Assembly (NCBI GenBank): GCA_028720205.1
Contig: JAQYLE010000050.1
Location: 1-39,087 of the forward strand
Length of the DNA stretch: 39,087 nt
Source of the DNA: Clostridia bacterium
Lineage (GTDB): Bacteria > Bacillota > Clostridia > Christensenellales > Borkfalkiaceae
Direction of reading: 5' to 3'
The notes under the pieces were generated by a model. That model saw only the letters and a list, made by a program, of their open reading frames with translations. It was not told the DNA's origin and did not search any database. Below are positions 14,476-23,008 of the stretch, one piece after another (within the stretch, counting starts at the first letter, position 1; each line of letters begins with the position of its first letter). A program made the translations under genes and the position numbers.

Positions 14476-14510
14476 TCCGGCTTTCACGAAAGAAAAGCCG
14501 GATTTTTTTT
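14476..14510. terminator. Intrinsic terminator between convergent genes
   Basis: TCCGGCTTT (14476-14484) pairs with AAAGCCGGA (14494-14502) and is followed by eight T on the plus strand. The minus strand has five T after the stem, so it may also end the gpsA-side transcript. Confidence 0.9.
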
Positions 14511-14532
14511 ATTGTATGTTTTCCGTTTGTAT

Positions 14533-15519
14533 TTACGCGTAAAATTCGCTCTTCGTATCGCGCGAAAAAAGCCGTTCCAGCAGTTTCAGACCTTTTTCTC
14601 TGCCCGATTCGCCCTCTTTCCTTTCGTAGCAGATTTCGTATACGGCGTTTGTAATGGGAAGATCTACGCCGTACGTTCCGGCAAGTTTTCGAAGAGCGCA
14701 CGCCGTGGGCACGCCCTCGGCGAGTTTTTCGAACAATCGCCCCGTCATCAGCGCTTCGCCGTACGCGCGGTTATGCGAATAGGGCGAAAACAACGTGGCC
14801 TCGTAATCGCCGAGGTGCGCTAAGCCGTATGCGGAAAGTTCGTTGCCGCCCATCGCCTTGATGAGCCGCGACACCTCGCGCGCGCCGCGCGCCATAAGCG
14901 CTCCTTTCAGCGCGGTGTAACCGCACCCGTCCAGCATACCCGCAACGATGCCCATTACGTTTTTCGCCGCCGCGCCGACTTCCGTGCCGATCATGTCTTC
15001 GCCCAGGTAAAACCGAATGAGCGACGAGCCGAATTCCGCGCATAAGCGCCGCTTTAATTCTTCGGAATACGAATCGATCACCATGCAGTTTGGAATGCCC
15101 TGCGTAAACGCCTGAATATGACCGGGCCCCACCCACACGGCGATATTTTCCCGATTCACGCCCGTTTGTATCAGCACTTGCGAAAGTCTGTCGCCCGTGG
15201 CGGATTCTATCCCTTTCATACACAGCACGAACGTTCTTTCCAAGGCGTTTTCCGCCTTGATTTTCTGCATGAAGCCGCGAAGCGCCTGCGAGGGAATGGA
15301 AATCACCGACGTATCGGCAAAATCCAGCGCCGTTTTTAAATCCGACGTAAGCAGAATGCTCTTTTCAAGGCTGACGTATTCGTTTTTACCCGTTTCCGCA
15401 AGCACGCGGTACGCTTCGCCGTCCGCCGGTCCCCACAGACATACTTCGTGTCCGTGCGTGGTAAGATACCAGGCGATAAACGATCCCCAACGCCCGCAAC
15501 CGAGTACAGATACTCTCAT
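14533..15519 (-). CDS. gpsA: NAD(P)-dependent glycerol-3-phosphate dehydrogenase
   Basis: This 328-residue cytoplasmic enzyme reduces dihydroxyacetone phosphate to sn-glycerol 3-phosphate, the backbone of membrane phospholipids. The N-terminal Rossmann motif is GCGRWGSF (7-14). Catalytic and substrate residues are in place: K102 (CMKGIE), K186 (EVGAAAKNVMGI), D238 (LGDYEAT) and R251 (SHNRAYG). It is divergent from textbook GpsA: the usual SGPSHAEE segment reads VGPGHIQAFTQG here. A paralogous dehydrogenase of the same fold cannot be excluded. GGAG lies six bases before the ATG. It is the last gene of the recR-side cluster, 121 bases after recR. Confidence 0.85.
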   Translation of the reverse strand: MRVSVLGCGRWGSFIAWYLTTHGHEVCLWGPADGEAYRVLAETGKNEYVSLEKSILLTSDLKTALDFADTSVISIPSQALRGFMQKIKAENALERTFVLCMKGIESATGDRLSQVLIQTGVNRENIAVWVGPGHIQAFTQGIPNCMVIDSYSEELKRRLCAEFGSSLIRFYLGEDMIGTEVGAAAKNVMGIVAGMLDGCGYTALKGALMARGAREVSRLIKAMGGNELSAYGLAHLGDYEATLFSPYSHNRAYGEALMTGRLFEKLAEGVPTACALRKLAGTYGVDLPITNAVYEICYERKEGESGREKGLKLLERLFSRDTKSEFYA

Positions 15520-15640
15520 TAAACTCTCCTTTTTTACCTTTTATTTTTTTAATTTTTCTACTGTTTCCGCGCGGGCGTTCGCTTATTTTCTACGCCCCCG
15601 TTCGCCGTATTTACTTCGTTTTCCCTTATTTGACACGTTT

Positions 15641-16234
15641 TTATATGGCGTTGCGTTCCGCAAAAGCGCGGGACAAGGTAACGTCGTCGGTGAATTCTAT
15701 TTCGGAACCGACGGGAATTCCGTGCGCGAGCCGCGTGACCTTTACGCCGAGCGGATTGATCAGCCGCGCCAGATACATTGCCGTAGCGTCGCCCGATACG
15801 TCGGGATTGGTGGCGATGATCACCTCTTTCACGTTGCCCTGCTGTAACCTTGCGAGCAATTCGCGGATACGGATATCGTTCGGTCCCACGCCTTCCATCG
15901 GGTCGATAACGCCGTGCAATACGTGGTATACGCCTTTGAATTCGTGCAGTTTTTCTATCGCCGAGGCGTCGCGCGGCTCTTTTACCACGCAGATGACGGA
16001 AGGATCGCGGCGCTTGCAGATTTCGCATACGTCGTTTTCGGTGAAATTGCCGCATATTTTACAATACCGCACCTTTTTTTTCACGTTTAAAATCGCTTCG
16101 GCAAAGGCGTTCGCCTCCGCCTCGCTCATATCCACCACTTTATAAGCGTAGCGTTGCGCCGTTTTTTTCCCCACGCCCGGCAGATGAGAAAATTCGTTGA
16201 TCAGCCTGCCGATCGGCTCGATAAACACGTCCAT
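15641..16234 (-). CDS. recR: Recombination mediator RecR
   Basis: This 197-residue protein of the RecFOR pathway loads RecA at single-strand gaps. It has an N-terminal helix-hairpin-helix (LPGVGKKTAQRYA), a zinc finger with C58, C61, C70 and C73, then a Toprim domain with VVKEPRDASAIE and the NPDVSGDATAMYLARL segment. Its ATG overlaps the ybaB stop codon in TAATG, so translation is coupled. The order dnaX-ybaB-recR is conserved across many bacteria. Confidence 0.97.
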   Translation of the reverse strand: MDVFIEPIGRLINEFSHLPGVGKKTAQRYAYKVVDMSEAEANAFAEAILNVKKKVRYCKICGNFTENDVCEICKRRDPSVICVVKEPRDASAIEKLHEFKGVYHVLHGVIDPMEGVGPNDIRIRELLARLQQGNVKEVIIATNPDVSGDATAMYLARLINPLGVKVTRLAHGIPVGSEIEFTDDVTLSRAFAERNAI

Positions 16235-16563
16235 TACAACATGCCTCCCAAGCCGCCCATGCCGCCGAATTTACCCATTTTTTCTTCGTAAACCTTATCC
16301 GCCTTGGAATAACCGTCGTTGATCGCCGCCATAATCAGATCTTCCAGCATTTCCACGTCGGCAGGGTCTACCACGCTTTCGTCCAGTTCGATGCCGTTGA
16401 TGATTTTTTTCGCGTTCATATACACCACCACGGCTTCGCCCGCGCTGGTGCCCACAATCTCCCAATCGTCTAAAAGTTCGGAGGTCTTTTGCATTTCCTC
16501 CTGCATTTTCTGCGCCTGTTTCATCAGATTCTGCATGTTGCCGCCGTTAAATCCCGCTGCCAT
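16234..16563 (-). CDS. ybaB: YbaB/EbfC nucleoid-associated protein
   Basis: This 109-residue small DNA-binding protein forms a tweezer-like dimer. Family marks are MKQAQKMQEEMQKTSELL near the start, VVVYMNAKKIINGIELDESVVD in the middle, and a Gly/Met-rich tail. It sits between dnaX and recR as in most genomes and is thought to be linked to recombination or nucleoid structure. The ATG at 16563 has AGAGG rather far upstream; the in-frame ATG at codon 10 is an alternative. Confidence 0.96.
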   Translation of the reverse strand: MAAGFNGGNMQNLMKQAQKMQEEMQKTSELLDDWEIVGTSAGEAVVVYMNAKKIINGIELDESVVDPADVEMLEDLIMAAINDGYSKADKVYEEKMGKFGGMGGLGGML

Positions 16564-16632
16564 ATTCTATTCTTTCAACCTCTTTGTTATGTTTTTATTT
16601 ATTTACGTCCGCTTTTTGTCCTTGCGGAAATA

Positions 16633-18420
16633 TCACGGTTTTACTTCGATTTTCACGTCGGAAAATCTTTCTTTAATCTCGTCGATCGCCCGTTTTGTTT
16701 CGTCCTTTTCCCTGTCTTTTAAACGGATCTCGAAATCGGTGATTCCGATTTGCGCCAGCGCGTTTTGCACCACGGGATAATTCGTTTCCCGCTTCAACGT
16801 TTTCAAAAGCGTTTCTTTCGTTGTGTATAAAACGAAAGTGCCGTTTTCAAACGCGCTTTCCATATCCATGCAGATGGTAAACAGCACGCCGTTGCTGTTC
16901 GCGCGCAACGCGCGTAAAAATCTGCCGAACGTAACTTTCGCGTCTGCCGGAACGCTTGCCGCGCCTACGCCCGCCGTCTGCGACGTATTCATACGCTCCG
17001 CATGATCAACGGTTTTTGGCGCAGTCGGCGCGGACTGCGGCGGTTGCGCCTGCCCGTTATTCCCGCGTTCCGAACGCGGATAGTCGGCGTCGAAATAGAT
17101 ATTCCCGCCCGTTTCTTCTTCGTCGGGCGGCGCTTCCGTAGGAAATTCCCCCGCCTCGTCCTTTCTCTTTTGTTCCGCGCGCTTTTCCGTCTCCGCGCCG
17201 TTTTTTGCGGCGGCGGAAATACCGCTCGGTTGAACGGCGGCTGCGGGTGCGTTTACAGGCGGAATGCCGCCGCTTTCAAGCGCCTTTTCCAGCGCCTCTA
17301 TCCGCAAAATCAAAGCGGAAATATCGGTATCTTCACGCGCCGCCGAGGCTTTTAATACGGCGGTTTCCAAGGTGATTTTCGGCGTGGACGCGTACCTGCA
17401 ATCGCTTTCGGCGGCGGCAAAAATTTCCATCGCGCGCACTAAAACGCGGTTATCGGTCTCTTTCGCCGCGGCTTGCACCAAAGCGTAGCGATCTTGGGAT
17501 AAAAGCAGGATTTTTTCCCCGTGCGCGCAGGTTTTCGCTACCGCGCAACCGTTCAAAAACTGCAAGATATCCTTAATTAACAGCGCCACGCTTTTCCCTT
17601 CGGCAAGCACGTTTTCCGTCTCTTCTATCGCCTTGCCGCCGTCGCCTTGCAACATCGCCGTGCAAAGCCGCGCCGTAGCGGTAAAGTCCGCGCCGCCCAG
17701 CACCGCGGTAACGTCGGCGTAAGTGAGTTTTCCCTGCGCGTACGAAACGCACGGATCGGCAAGCGAAAGCATATCGCGAACGCTCCCCGCCCCCGCGCGG
17801 GCAAGCGCGGATACCGCCTCGTCCTCGTATTCCTTTCCAATCGATTTCAATACGTATTTCAGCCTGTCTTCCAGATCTTTTTGCGGAATAAGTTTAAAAT
17901 CGAAACGCATACACCTTGACAAAATGGTGGCGGGAATTTTCTGCGCCTCGGTGGTGGCTAAAATAAACACCGCGTGCGCGGGCGGCTCTTCCAGCGTTTT
18001 TAAAAGCGCGTTGAACGCCCCCGCCGAAAGCATATGCACTTCGTCTACGATATACACTTTGTACCTGCCCGCCACTGGGGGATACTGCACCTTTTCGCGC
18101 AGATCGCGCATTTCGTCCACGCCGTTGTTCGAAGCCGCGTCGATTTCCGTGATATCCAGATTTCCCTTTTCGCTGAGCGCGCGGCACGCGGCGCACTTTC
18201 CGCACGCCGAACCGTCTACCGGTGAAAGACAGTTGATCGCGGAAGCGAAAATCTTGGCGATACTCGTCTTGCCCGTTCCGCGAGGACCGCAGAACAGGTA
18301 CGCGTGCCCGATTTTTCCCGTCTGAATCTGGTGTTTCAATATGGCGACGATATGTTCCTGCCGCACCACGTCGTTAAGCGTTTTCGGCCGGAACGTTCTG
18401 TATAACGCCTGATATGCCAT
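16633..18420 (-). CDS. dnaX: DNA polymerase III subunit gamma/tau
   Basis: This 595-residue clamp-loader ATPase opens the sliding clamp at replication forks. Walker A is GPRGTGKT (45-52), the zinc site has C64, C73, C76 and C79, Walker B is DEVH (126-129), and the sensor/arginine-finger region is ILSRCMRF. A C-terminal region with a Pro/Glu-rich linker (about 380-480) corresponds to the tau part that binds polymerase and helicase. The AGGAGG site is about 15 bases before the ATG, longer than usual, but MAYQALYRTFRP is the canonical N-terminus. No obvious slippery site for a short form was identified. Confidence 0.97.
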   Translation of the reverse strand: MAYQALYRTFRPKTLNDVVRQEHIVAILKHQIQTGKIGHAYLFCGPRGTGKTSIAKIFASAINCLSPVDGSACGKCAACRALSEKGNLDITEIDAASNNGVDEMRDLREKVQYPPVAGRYKVYIVDEVHMLSAGAFNALLKTLEEPPAHAVFILATTEAQKIPATILSRCMRFDFKLIPQKDLEDRLKYVLKSIGKEYEDEAVSALARAGAGSVRDMLSLADPCVSYAQGKLTYADVTAVLGGADFTATARLCTAMLQGDGGKAIEETENVLAEGKSVALLIKDILQFLNGCAVAKTCAHGEKILLLSQDRYALVQAAAKETDNRVLVRAMEIFAAAESDCRYASTPKITLETAVLKASAAREDTDISALILRIEALEKALESGGIPPVNAPAAAVQPSGISAAAKNGAETEKRAEQKRKDEAGEFPTEAPPDEEETGGNIYFDADYPRSERGNNGQAQPPQSAPTAPKTVDHAERMNTSQTAGVGAASVPADAKVTFGRFLRALRANSNGVLFTICMDMESAFENGTFVLYTTKETLLKTLKRETNYPVVQNALAQIGITDFEIRLKDREKDETKRAIDEIKERFSDVKIEVKP

Positions 18421-18499
18421 AGTATCTGCTTTTGCCTCCTTTGCGCGCGGCTGTTTTCGCCGCCTTCCGTCGCTCGTTTCTCTTTTTCCGCCCGTTATT

Positions 18500-19024
18500 T
18501 CAACGTTTTATTCCGCCGTTTTCTTCCCGCCCGATCTGTACAAGCCGCGCTACGGACGGCCCGCCGAAAAAGAGCGCGACGACGATCAACGCGTACATAG
18601 GCAACCCCGTCCGGAAGTTCAACGTGCACCCCGTTACTTCCGCCGTTGCGGAATCGAACGTTTTTCCACCGCAATCGCTCTCGTACAGATTCACGTAGTG
18701 CGCGTTTGTCGTCTTTACCGTTTTTTCCGCCTTTCCGCCGCTATAAAAAACGGTTTTTACTCTCACGTCGTATTTTTCCTGCGGATCGTCGATTTTAATC
18801 CCCCAACTTTCCGGAAATTCAAAGCGGTAAGTATACGATACGTTGTACAAGGGGTACGCGTTTTTATCCTGCGCAAGGTCTTCGAAACGCGCCGTAACCG
18901 TGCACGTCGCGCGGTTTGCCTGCACTATGCCCGCCATGCCGAAAAACGCCAGCAGGGCGCTTGCAACGATCGCCGTTATGTGATACGCCTTTTTTTTATA
19001 CCAATCTTCAAGATAGCGAAACAT
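18500..19024 (-). CDS. Small two-helix membrane protein, unknown function
   Basis: This 174-residue protein has transmembrane helices at about 14-34 and 140-158 and a beta-rich extracytoplasmic domain between them. In that domain, TARFEDL, YNVSYTYRFEFPESWG and VRVKTVFYSGG resemble the DUF3592-like layout, which is a weak guess. AGGGGAG lies five to six bases before the ATG. It sits between sigH and dnaX on the same strand and is probably carried by the housekeeping transcript. No function is assigned. Confidence 0.75.
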   Translation of the reverse strand: MFRYLEDWYKKKAYHITAIVASALLAFFGMAGIVQANRATCTVTARFEDLAQDKNAYPLYNVSYTYRFEFPESWGIKIDDPQEKYDVRVKTVFYSGGKAEKTVKTTNAHYVNLYESDCGGKTFDSATAEVTGCTLNFRTGLPMYALIVVALFFGGPSVARLVQIGREENGGIKR

Positions 19025-19046
19025 TCTTACTCCCCTTTTCCGTTTT

Positions 19047-19613
19047 TTATCTGCCGAAAGACTGCGTAAGTTTCTTCTTGCTGCGTTGCAGGGCGTTATC
19101 CACGCTCTTGACCGTCTTGCCCGTCGCCTCGCAGATTTCCGAAACGGAAAAGCCGTCTACGTACATGGTAGTTACGCGGTATTCCAAATCGGAAAGCACG
19201 CCCGTCATTTTTACTATGAATTCGCGGTTGTTTTCCAGACGGATCATTCTGTCCAACGGATCGTCCGTTGCCGCCACGCCCTCTGCGGCAAGCAGGGGCA
19301 CGGAAGTGTTCAGGGGAAGATTGCGCTTTTTTGCCGAAGAACGCACCGCGTCTAAAATGCGGTGCGAAACGCACACGCAGGCGAACGAAGCGAACGAGCA
19401 GTTTTTTTCCGCTTTGTAATCGCGGATTGCGCTATATAACCCTATCATTCCTTCCTGAATTAAATCTTCCGTTTCGCCGCCTTGCAAAAAATACCGCCGC
19501 GCCGCCGCGCGCACAAGATTGGCATAGCGGTGCAGAAGTTCTTCTTCCGCCGCCTTGTCGCCCCGTTGCGCCGCTTTCGCCAGCATATCGTCGGTAATTT
19601 CTCCTTTCGGCAC
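19047..19613 (-). CDS. sigH: RNA polymerase sigma factor SigH (sigma-30)
   Basis: This sigma-70-family factor drives early sporulation genes in Bacillus and Clostridia. It has region 2 (NLVRAAARRYFLQGGETEDL, then IQEGMIGLYSAIRDYK, with AEKNCSFASFA) and region 4 with a helix-turn-helix (YVDGFSVSEICEATGKTVKSV, ending in DNALQRSKKKL). The close likeness to SigH of Bacillus and the position after mrnC-rlmB support the name. I prefer the GTG at 19613: GGAG lies eight bases upstream and 188 residues result. A longer frame to 19712 begins with TTG, lacks a site and would overlap rlmB. Confidence 0.93.
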   Translation of the reverse strand: MPKGEITDDMLAKAAQRGDKAAEEELLHRYANLVRAAARRYFLQGGETEDLIQEGMIGLYSAIRDYKAEKNCSFASFACVCVSHRILDAVRSSAKKRNLPLNTSVPLLAAEGVAATDDPLDRMIRLENNREFIVKMTGVLSDLEYRVTTMYVDGFSVSEICEATGKTVKSVDNALQRSKKKLTQSFGR

Positions 19614-19677
19614 GCTTTTCTCTCCTTTTTTCGCCGTATCTGCTTTTTTCACTGTATATGCCTTTTGTTCCGCGCGG

Positions 19678-20397
19678 TTATCTTCTCTGGCGCAGCACTT
19701 CGTACGCCGCAACGCCGAGCGCCACGGAGGCGTTCAGCGAATTCACCCTGCCTTTCAGCGGCAACGATACCGTTTTATCGCAGAGCGACCGCGTGATTTT
19801 TCTCACTCCGCAGTCCTCCCCGCCGATCACGAGGGCTACGTTGCCCGTAAAATCCTGCGAATAGATATCTTCCTCGCCCGCTTCCAGCGCATACACCCAG
19901 TAGCCGTTTTTTTTCAGTTGGTCTATCGCCGTGCGCAGGTTGGCTATACGCGCCACTTTCATATGCTCCGCCGCGCCCGCGGAAATGCGGATAACGCTTT
20001 CGTTTACGGGCGCGCAACCCGCCTTCGTTATCACCACGCCGTTTGCGCCCGCGCATTCCGCCACGCGCAATATGCTGCCTAAATTGTGCACGTCCTCCAC
20101 GCCGTCGCACAAAATTACGAAGCCGCCGTTGTCTTCGCCGCTTCCCGCGGCGATAATATCTTCCACTTCGTAATATTCGTAATCGGTGGAAAAGGCGATT
20201 ACGCCCTGATGCCTGCCGCTTTCGCTCTCTTTATCCAGCGCGGCTTTTTCCGCGTACTGCACGCGAACGCCCTGTTTCCTCGCCTCGGCGAAAATGACGG
20301 AAAGCGAGCCTTTGCCGCCCTTTTCCATTAAAATTTTATCGATATTCCTGCCGGAACGTATCAGTTCCAGCACGGCGTTTCTTCCTTCGGTTTTCAC
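19678..20397 (-). CDS. rlmB: 23S rRNA 2'-O-ribose methyltransferase RlmB (SpoU family)
   Basis: This 239-residue SpoU/TrmH enzyme is expected to methylate the ribose of G2251 (E. coli numbering) in 23S rRNA using SAM. An N-terminal substrate-binding domain (EGRNAVLELI) is followed by the knotted SPOUT domain with motif 1 DGVEDVHNLGSILRVAE, motif 2 LVIGGEDCGVR and motif 3 SLPLKGRVNSLNASVALGVAA. The GTG at 20397 has AGGAG eight bases upstream and overlaps the mrnC stop as GTGA, pointing to coupled translation. Confidence 0.95.
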   Translation of the reverse strand: MKTEGRNAVLELIRSGRNIDKILMEKGGKGSLSVIFAEARKQGVRVQYAEKAALDKESESGRHQGVIAFSTDYEYYEVEDIIAAGSGEDNGGFVILCDGVEDVHNLGSILRVAECAGANGVVITKAGCAPVNESVIRISAGAAEHMKVARIANLRTAIDQLKKNGYWVYALEAGEEDIYSQDFTGNVALVIGGEDCGVRKITRSLCDKTVSLPLKGRVNSLNASVALGVAAYEVLRQRR

Positions 20398-20819
20398 GGC
20401 TTCAACTCCTTGCACTCCGCGAGAATTTCGCGCTCTTTTTCAGGTTCTACGGCAACATAGCCGAGCAATTGTTCTATCCTGTCGTATCGATTCGTAAGAT
20501 ACAGATACCCGATCACCGCTTCTATGCCCGTGGAACGGTTGTATTCCGCCACGGAGGCGCTTCTTGATTTGCTGCCTTTTCTGGCGTTGCGCGCGCGGCG
20601 GAAAATATCCGCCTCTTCTTCCGTAAACAGGCGTTCCGTTTTTTGCAGAAGTTCGTTCTGCCCGCGCGCCGATACCGCGCGCGCCGCCGCTTTCTGATAA
20701 ATCGCAGGCTTGTCCTCGCCGTTTTTTATCAGTTGCTCGCGCACGTACAGCGAATACACCGCGTCGCCCAAAAAAGCCAGCGCCACGGGGTGAATTTGTA
20801 AAGCCTCTTCTTTTTTCAT
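20394..20819 (-). CDS. mrnC: Mini-ribonuclease III
   Basis: This 141-residue RNase III catalytic domain lacks a dsRNA-binding domain; it matures 23S rRNA in Firmicutes. Motifs are HPVALAFLGDAVYSLYVRE (catalytic Asp in GDAVY), RNARKGSKSRSASVAEYNRS and TGIEAVIGYLYL with the metal-binding Glu. It heads the leftward cluster, with a promoter about 110 bases upstream. The ribosome-binding site is weak. Confidence 0.96.
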   Translation of the reverse strand: MKKEEALQIHPVALAFLGDAVYSLYVREQLIKNGEDKPAIYQKAAARAVSARGQNELLQKTERLFTEEEADIFRRARNARKGSKSRSASVAEYNRSTGIEAVIGYLYLTNRYDRIEQLLGYVAVEPEKEREILAECKELKP

Positions 20820-20906
20820 GCTTTCTTACTGCCTGTCCGTCTTATATTCTTACTGCCTTTCCGTTTCTGTTTCCGTAACGTAATCGCGCGCGTTTTTCCC
20901 GTTTTG

Positions 20907-20928
20907 TTTTATACAACTTTTATACAAC
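20907..20928. repeat. Tandem 11-bp repeat at the mrnC transcription start
   Basis: TTTTATACAAC occurs twice in direct succession (20907-20917 and 20918-20928), just downstream of the mrnC -10 box. The 11-base period places both copies on one face of the helix, suggesting a protein-binding site; it may equally be chance AT-rich duplication. Confidence 0.45.
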
Positions 20929-20932
20929 GTTA

Positions 20933-20961
20933 ATTATAACATATTTTTCACGGAAATACAA
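20933..20961 (-). promoter_or_regulatory. Sigma-A promoter of the mrnC-rlmB-sigH cluster
   Basis: On the minus strand TTGTAT (20956-20961), 17 bases, then TATAAT (20933-20938), about 110 bases before mrnC. Confidence 0.75.
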
Positions 20962-21025
20962 GTATTTTCCCGCCGCTTTTTTTTCTCGTTCGATTTCGGA
21001 ACGGTTTTCGGTTCTTTTTCGTGCA

Positions 21026-21071
21026 AAACAACTTACGCCCGCCGTTGCTTTACGGCGGGCGTAAGTTGTTT
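21026..21071. terminator. Long perfect hairpin terminator after cwlD
   Basis: A 20-bp perfect stem (21026-21045 with 21052-21071) has a six-base loop TGCTTT and a core of ACGCCCGCCGT. The stem ends in AAAC/GTTT, giving a short U-tract on both strands. It lies about 35 bases past the cwlD stop codon. Confidence 0.85.
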
Positions 21072-21106
21072 GTATATGCGTTTATCAATCAGAAATTCCG
21101 AAGCGG

Positions 21107-21832
21107 TTACGCCGAAACGGAAGAAAGATACGCGATCGTGCCCTGTACTATGGCGTCCGCCACGGCGCGCTTGAAATCGTCGGTTAATAAAAGCGCCTCG
21201 TCTTTGGGATTGGATAAAAACCCGCATTCCACCAATGCGGAGGGGTAAGCCGAACAGGAAAGCATGAAAAAATCGCCCGTGGCTTTGGTTCGTTTTTTTA
21301 CGCCTTTTCCGCCGTATAAGGCGTTGAACGCGATTTGCAGATGTTCGGCAAGCACCGCGCCCTCTTCGCTGCCTTTTAAATAAAACACCTGACCGCCGCG
21401 CGAAAACGACGAGGGATAAAAATTCTGATGTACGGAAATTACCGCCGCGGGGCGCTCTTCTTCGATGATTTCTTTACGTTTTTTCATATCCCGCTTTTTG
21501 AAGCCGGTCGTCGCCGCGCCGTACAAGCCCTCGTCCGTCTTTCTCGTCAGCGCCGCTTCGAAGCCCGCCTCGCGGAATTTTTCCGCGGTAAGATAGGTAA
21601 TTTCCAGGTTTAAATCGCTTTCTTTCACGCCCGAAGTTCTGCCCGTTACGCCGCCGTCGATGCCACCGTGCCCCGCGTCCAGCACGATTTTCATGCCCGC
21701 CGCCTGCATCGCCGCCGCGGGAGAAACCATGCTTTTCGCACACAGATAAAACGCCGCGATTTCTATCGCCGCCAACGCGATACACAACGTAACGCTTATT
21801 CTATGCTTTTTTCTTTTTTCCGCTTGTTCCAT
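21107..21832 (-). CDS. cwlD: N-acetylmuramoyl-L-alanine amidase CwlD
   Basis: This 241-residue Amidase_3 enzyme strips peptide side chains from forespore peptidoglycan so that muramic-delta-lactam of the cortex can form. A membrane or signal helix lies at 12-31. The zinc ligands are H55 (DAGHGG), E71 and H135 (SVHQNF), and the catalytic E202 lies in VECGFLSN. Its length suits CwlD rather than larger autolysins, and the spore-forming context agrees. The ribosome-binding site is weak (AAAAAAGG close to the ATG). It lies downstream of the DeoC-like gene but is separated from it by a terminator. Confidence 0.88.
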   Translation of the reverse strand: MEQAEKRKKHRISVTLCIALAAIEIAAFYLCAKSMVSPAAAMQAAGMKIVLDAGHGGIDGGVTGRTSGVKESDLNLEITYLTAEKFREAGFEAALTRKTDEGLYGAATTGFKKRDMKKRKEIIEEERPAAVISVHQNFYPSSFSRGGQVFYLKGSEEGAVLAEHLQIAFNALYGGKGVKKRTKATGDFFMLSCSAYPSALVECGFLSNPKDEALLLTDDFKRAVADAIVQGTIAYLSSVSA

Positions 21833-21853
21833 ACCTTTTTTATTTATATGCCG

Positions 21854-21885
21854 CGCAAAAAAAAATATGCGCGCCGCGCATATTT
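21854..21885 (-). terminator. Intrinsic terminator after the DeoC-like gene
   Basis: AAATATGCGCG and CGCGCATATTT are perfect 11-bp arms around one base, so the tip pairs must open. On the minus strand the stem runs into about nine T. It lies between the DeoC-like stop and the cwlD start. Confidence 0.75.
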
Positions 21886-21923
21886 ACTCTTTTTTCCCGT
21901 AACCTTTCGTCTGTTTACGCTTT

Positions 21924-22904
21924 TTAACCTTTCAGCGGTTCGCGCACCGTACGCATGGGCGTATCCGTCGCCTCCGCTTTCATTTCCGCCGCGCCTTCGG
22001 AAGGTGCGGCGACGGGCGCCGATCCGACGGGCGCCGCAGGCATAACGGGCGCGTTCGGCGCGACAGGCGCGGCGGAAAAAAACGAAGATTGCGAAGCGGG
22101 AACGGCAAACGAACAGTTTTCCGCTTCGTACAAAAGTTCCGCGCGGATATTTTCCAGCCCCGAAACGCCCAGACATTCCACGCCCGAAGCCACCAGAGAT
22201 TTAAAATCGGCGGAATTGTTTACGCCCGTCACTTCCATCATACAGGTATCTTTTAAATACGCGCGGAGTTCCGCCGCGCCGCGATAAAACGGCACGGAGA
22301 TATATTTTGCTCCGCAATCGGCGGAAATGGCGGCGAGTTTTTTCCATTCCGCCACACCCGCCGTTTTGGAAAAATCGTTGTATAGCGCCACGGTGACGGG
22401 GCGTTTTTTTGCGGCGCGGCATACCTTTTTCACGTCCTTTTTCACCTCGCCGAATCTGCCCGCCTTTACCGCGGCGGACGAGAGAATCAAAGTTATTCTT
22501 CCCGCGCCGTCGCGTACGGCGCGCTTGGTTTCGTACCGCTTTACCTGCGCCGTGGTTTCGCCGTTGCCGCCCACCAGACAATCGGTAAGCACGCCGCTGC
22601 CCGCCAGCGCGTTGCGCGTGAACGCCACCTTATTCGGCGGCACGCGTACGGCGATCGAACGGGAAGCGCGCGCCGTTTCCGCGCATTTTTTTATCTCGCC
22701 GAACGATAAATCTTTTTCGGGCGCCAGCACCGTCTTTTTTAACGAGACGAGCACCTCTTCCACGCGCTTTTGCCGCTTGAATACGCAGTACTCTTCCGCT
22801 TCCGCCGGAGAAAGCACGATAGACGCGCCGCCGGCCGACGCGCTTTCCGACGCCTTTTTTTCGCCCGTACGATTTTCATGTTTTTTTACAAACAGTTCAG
22901 CCAT
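21924..22904 (-). CDS. DeoC-like TIM-barrel protein lacking aldolase residues
   Basis: This 326-residue protein has a core (about 65-250) that aligns with deoxyribose-phosphate aldolase. VRVPPNKVAFTRNALAGSGV matches the ICVNP region, KRAVRDGAGRITLILSSAAV the catalytic Asp region, and CGAKYISVPFY the AGADFVKTSTGF Schiff-base region. The Schiff-base Lys is Ser203, the second Lys is Glu224 and the Asp position is Thr138. It is therefore very unlikely to be an aldolase and may be a regulatory or binding protein. The N-terminal 60 residues and an Ala/Pro-rich, low-complexity C-tail (265-320) are extra. No strong ribosome-binding site is seen. This alignment was made by eye, from memory. Confidence 0.7.
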   Translation of the reverse strand: MAELFVKKHENRTGEKKASESASAGGASIVLSPAEAEEYCVFKRQKRVEEVLVSLKKTVLAPEKDLSFGEIKKCAETARASRSIAVRVPPNKVAFTRNALAGSGVLTDCLVGGNGETTAQVKRYETKRAVRDGAGRITLILSSAAVKAGRFGEVKKDVKKVCRAAKKRPVTVALYNDFSKTAGVAEWKKLAAISADCGAKYISVPFYRGAAELRAYLKDTCMMEVTGVNNSADFKSLVASGVECLGVSGLENIRAELLYEAENCSFAVPASQSSFFSAAPVAPNAPVMPAAPVGSAPVAAPSEGAAEMKAEATDTPMRTVREPLKG

Positions 22905-22968
22905 TTCGTTTTTGATTATGCGTCAAAATTTTACCCGTTATTCCTTTTTTTCCCAAATTATGATAAAA

Positions 22969-23008
22969 AAAAAGCGATATGATTCTGTTATGAATATCAT
23001 CGCTTTTT
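22969..23008 (-). terminator. Terminator-like hairpin over the start of the rightward small gene
   Basis: AAAAAGCGAT (22969-22978) pairs with ATCGCTTTTT (22999-23008); inside, ATTC pairs with GAAT. On the minus strand the stem runs into nine T, a strong intrinsic terminator, probably for nadD-yqeK/rsfS transcripts. These would then run antisense across the small gene at 22990. Confidence 0.7.

Noticed and set aside
19614-19712. Longer N-terminus for sigH starting with TTG
   Set aside because: It has no ribosome-binding site, overlaps rlmB and adds a segment unlike SigH; the GTG at 19613 has a good site.
22327-22989. Extension of the small rightward gene upstream of 22990
   Set aside because: The extra part runs antisense to the DeoC-like gene and has shadow composition; only the part from about 22990 looks like protein.
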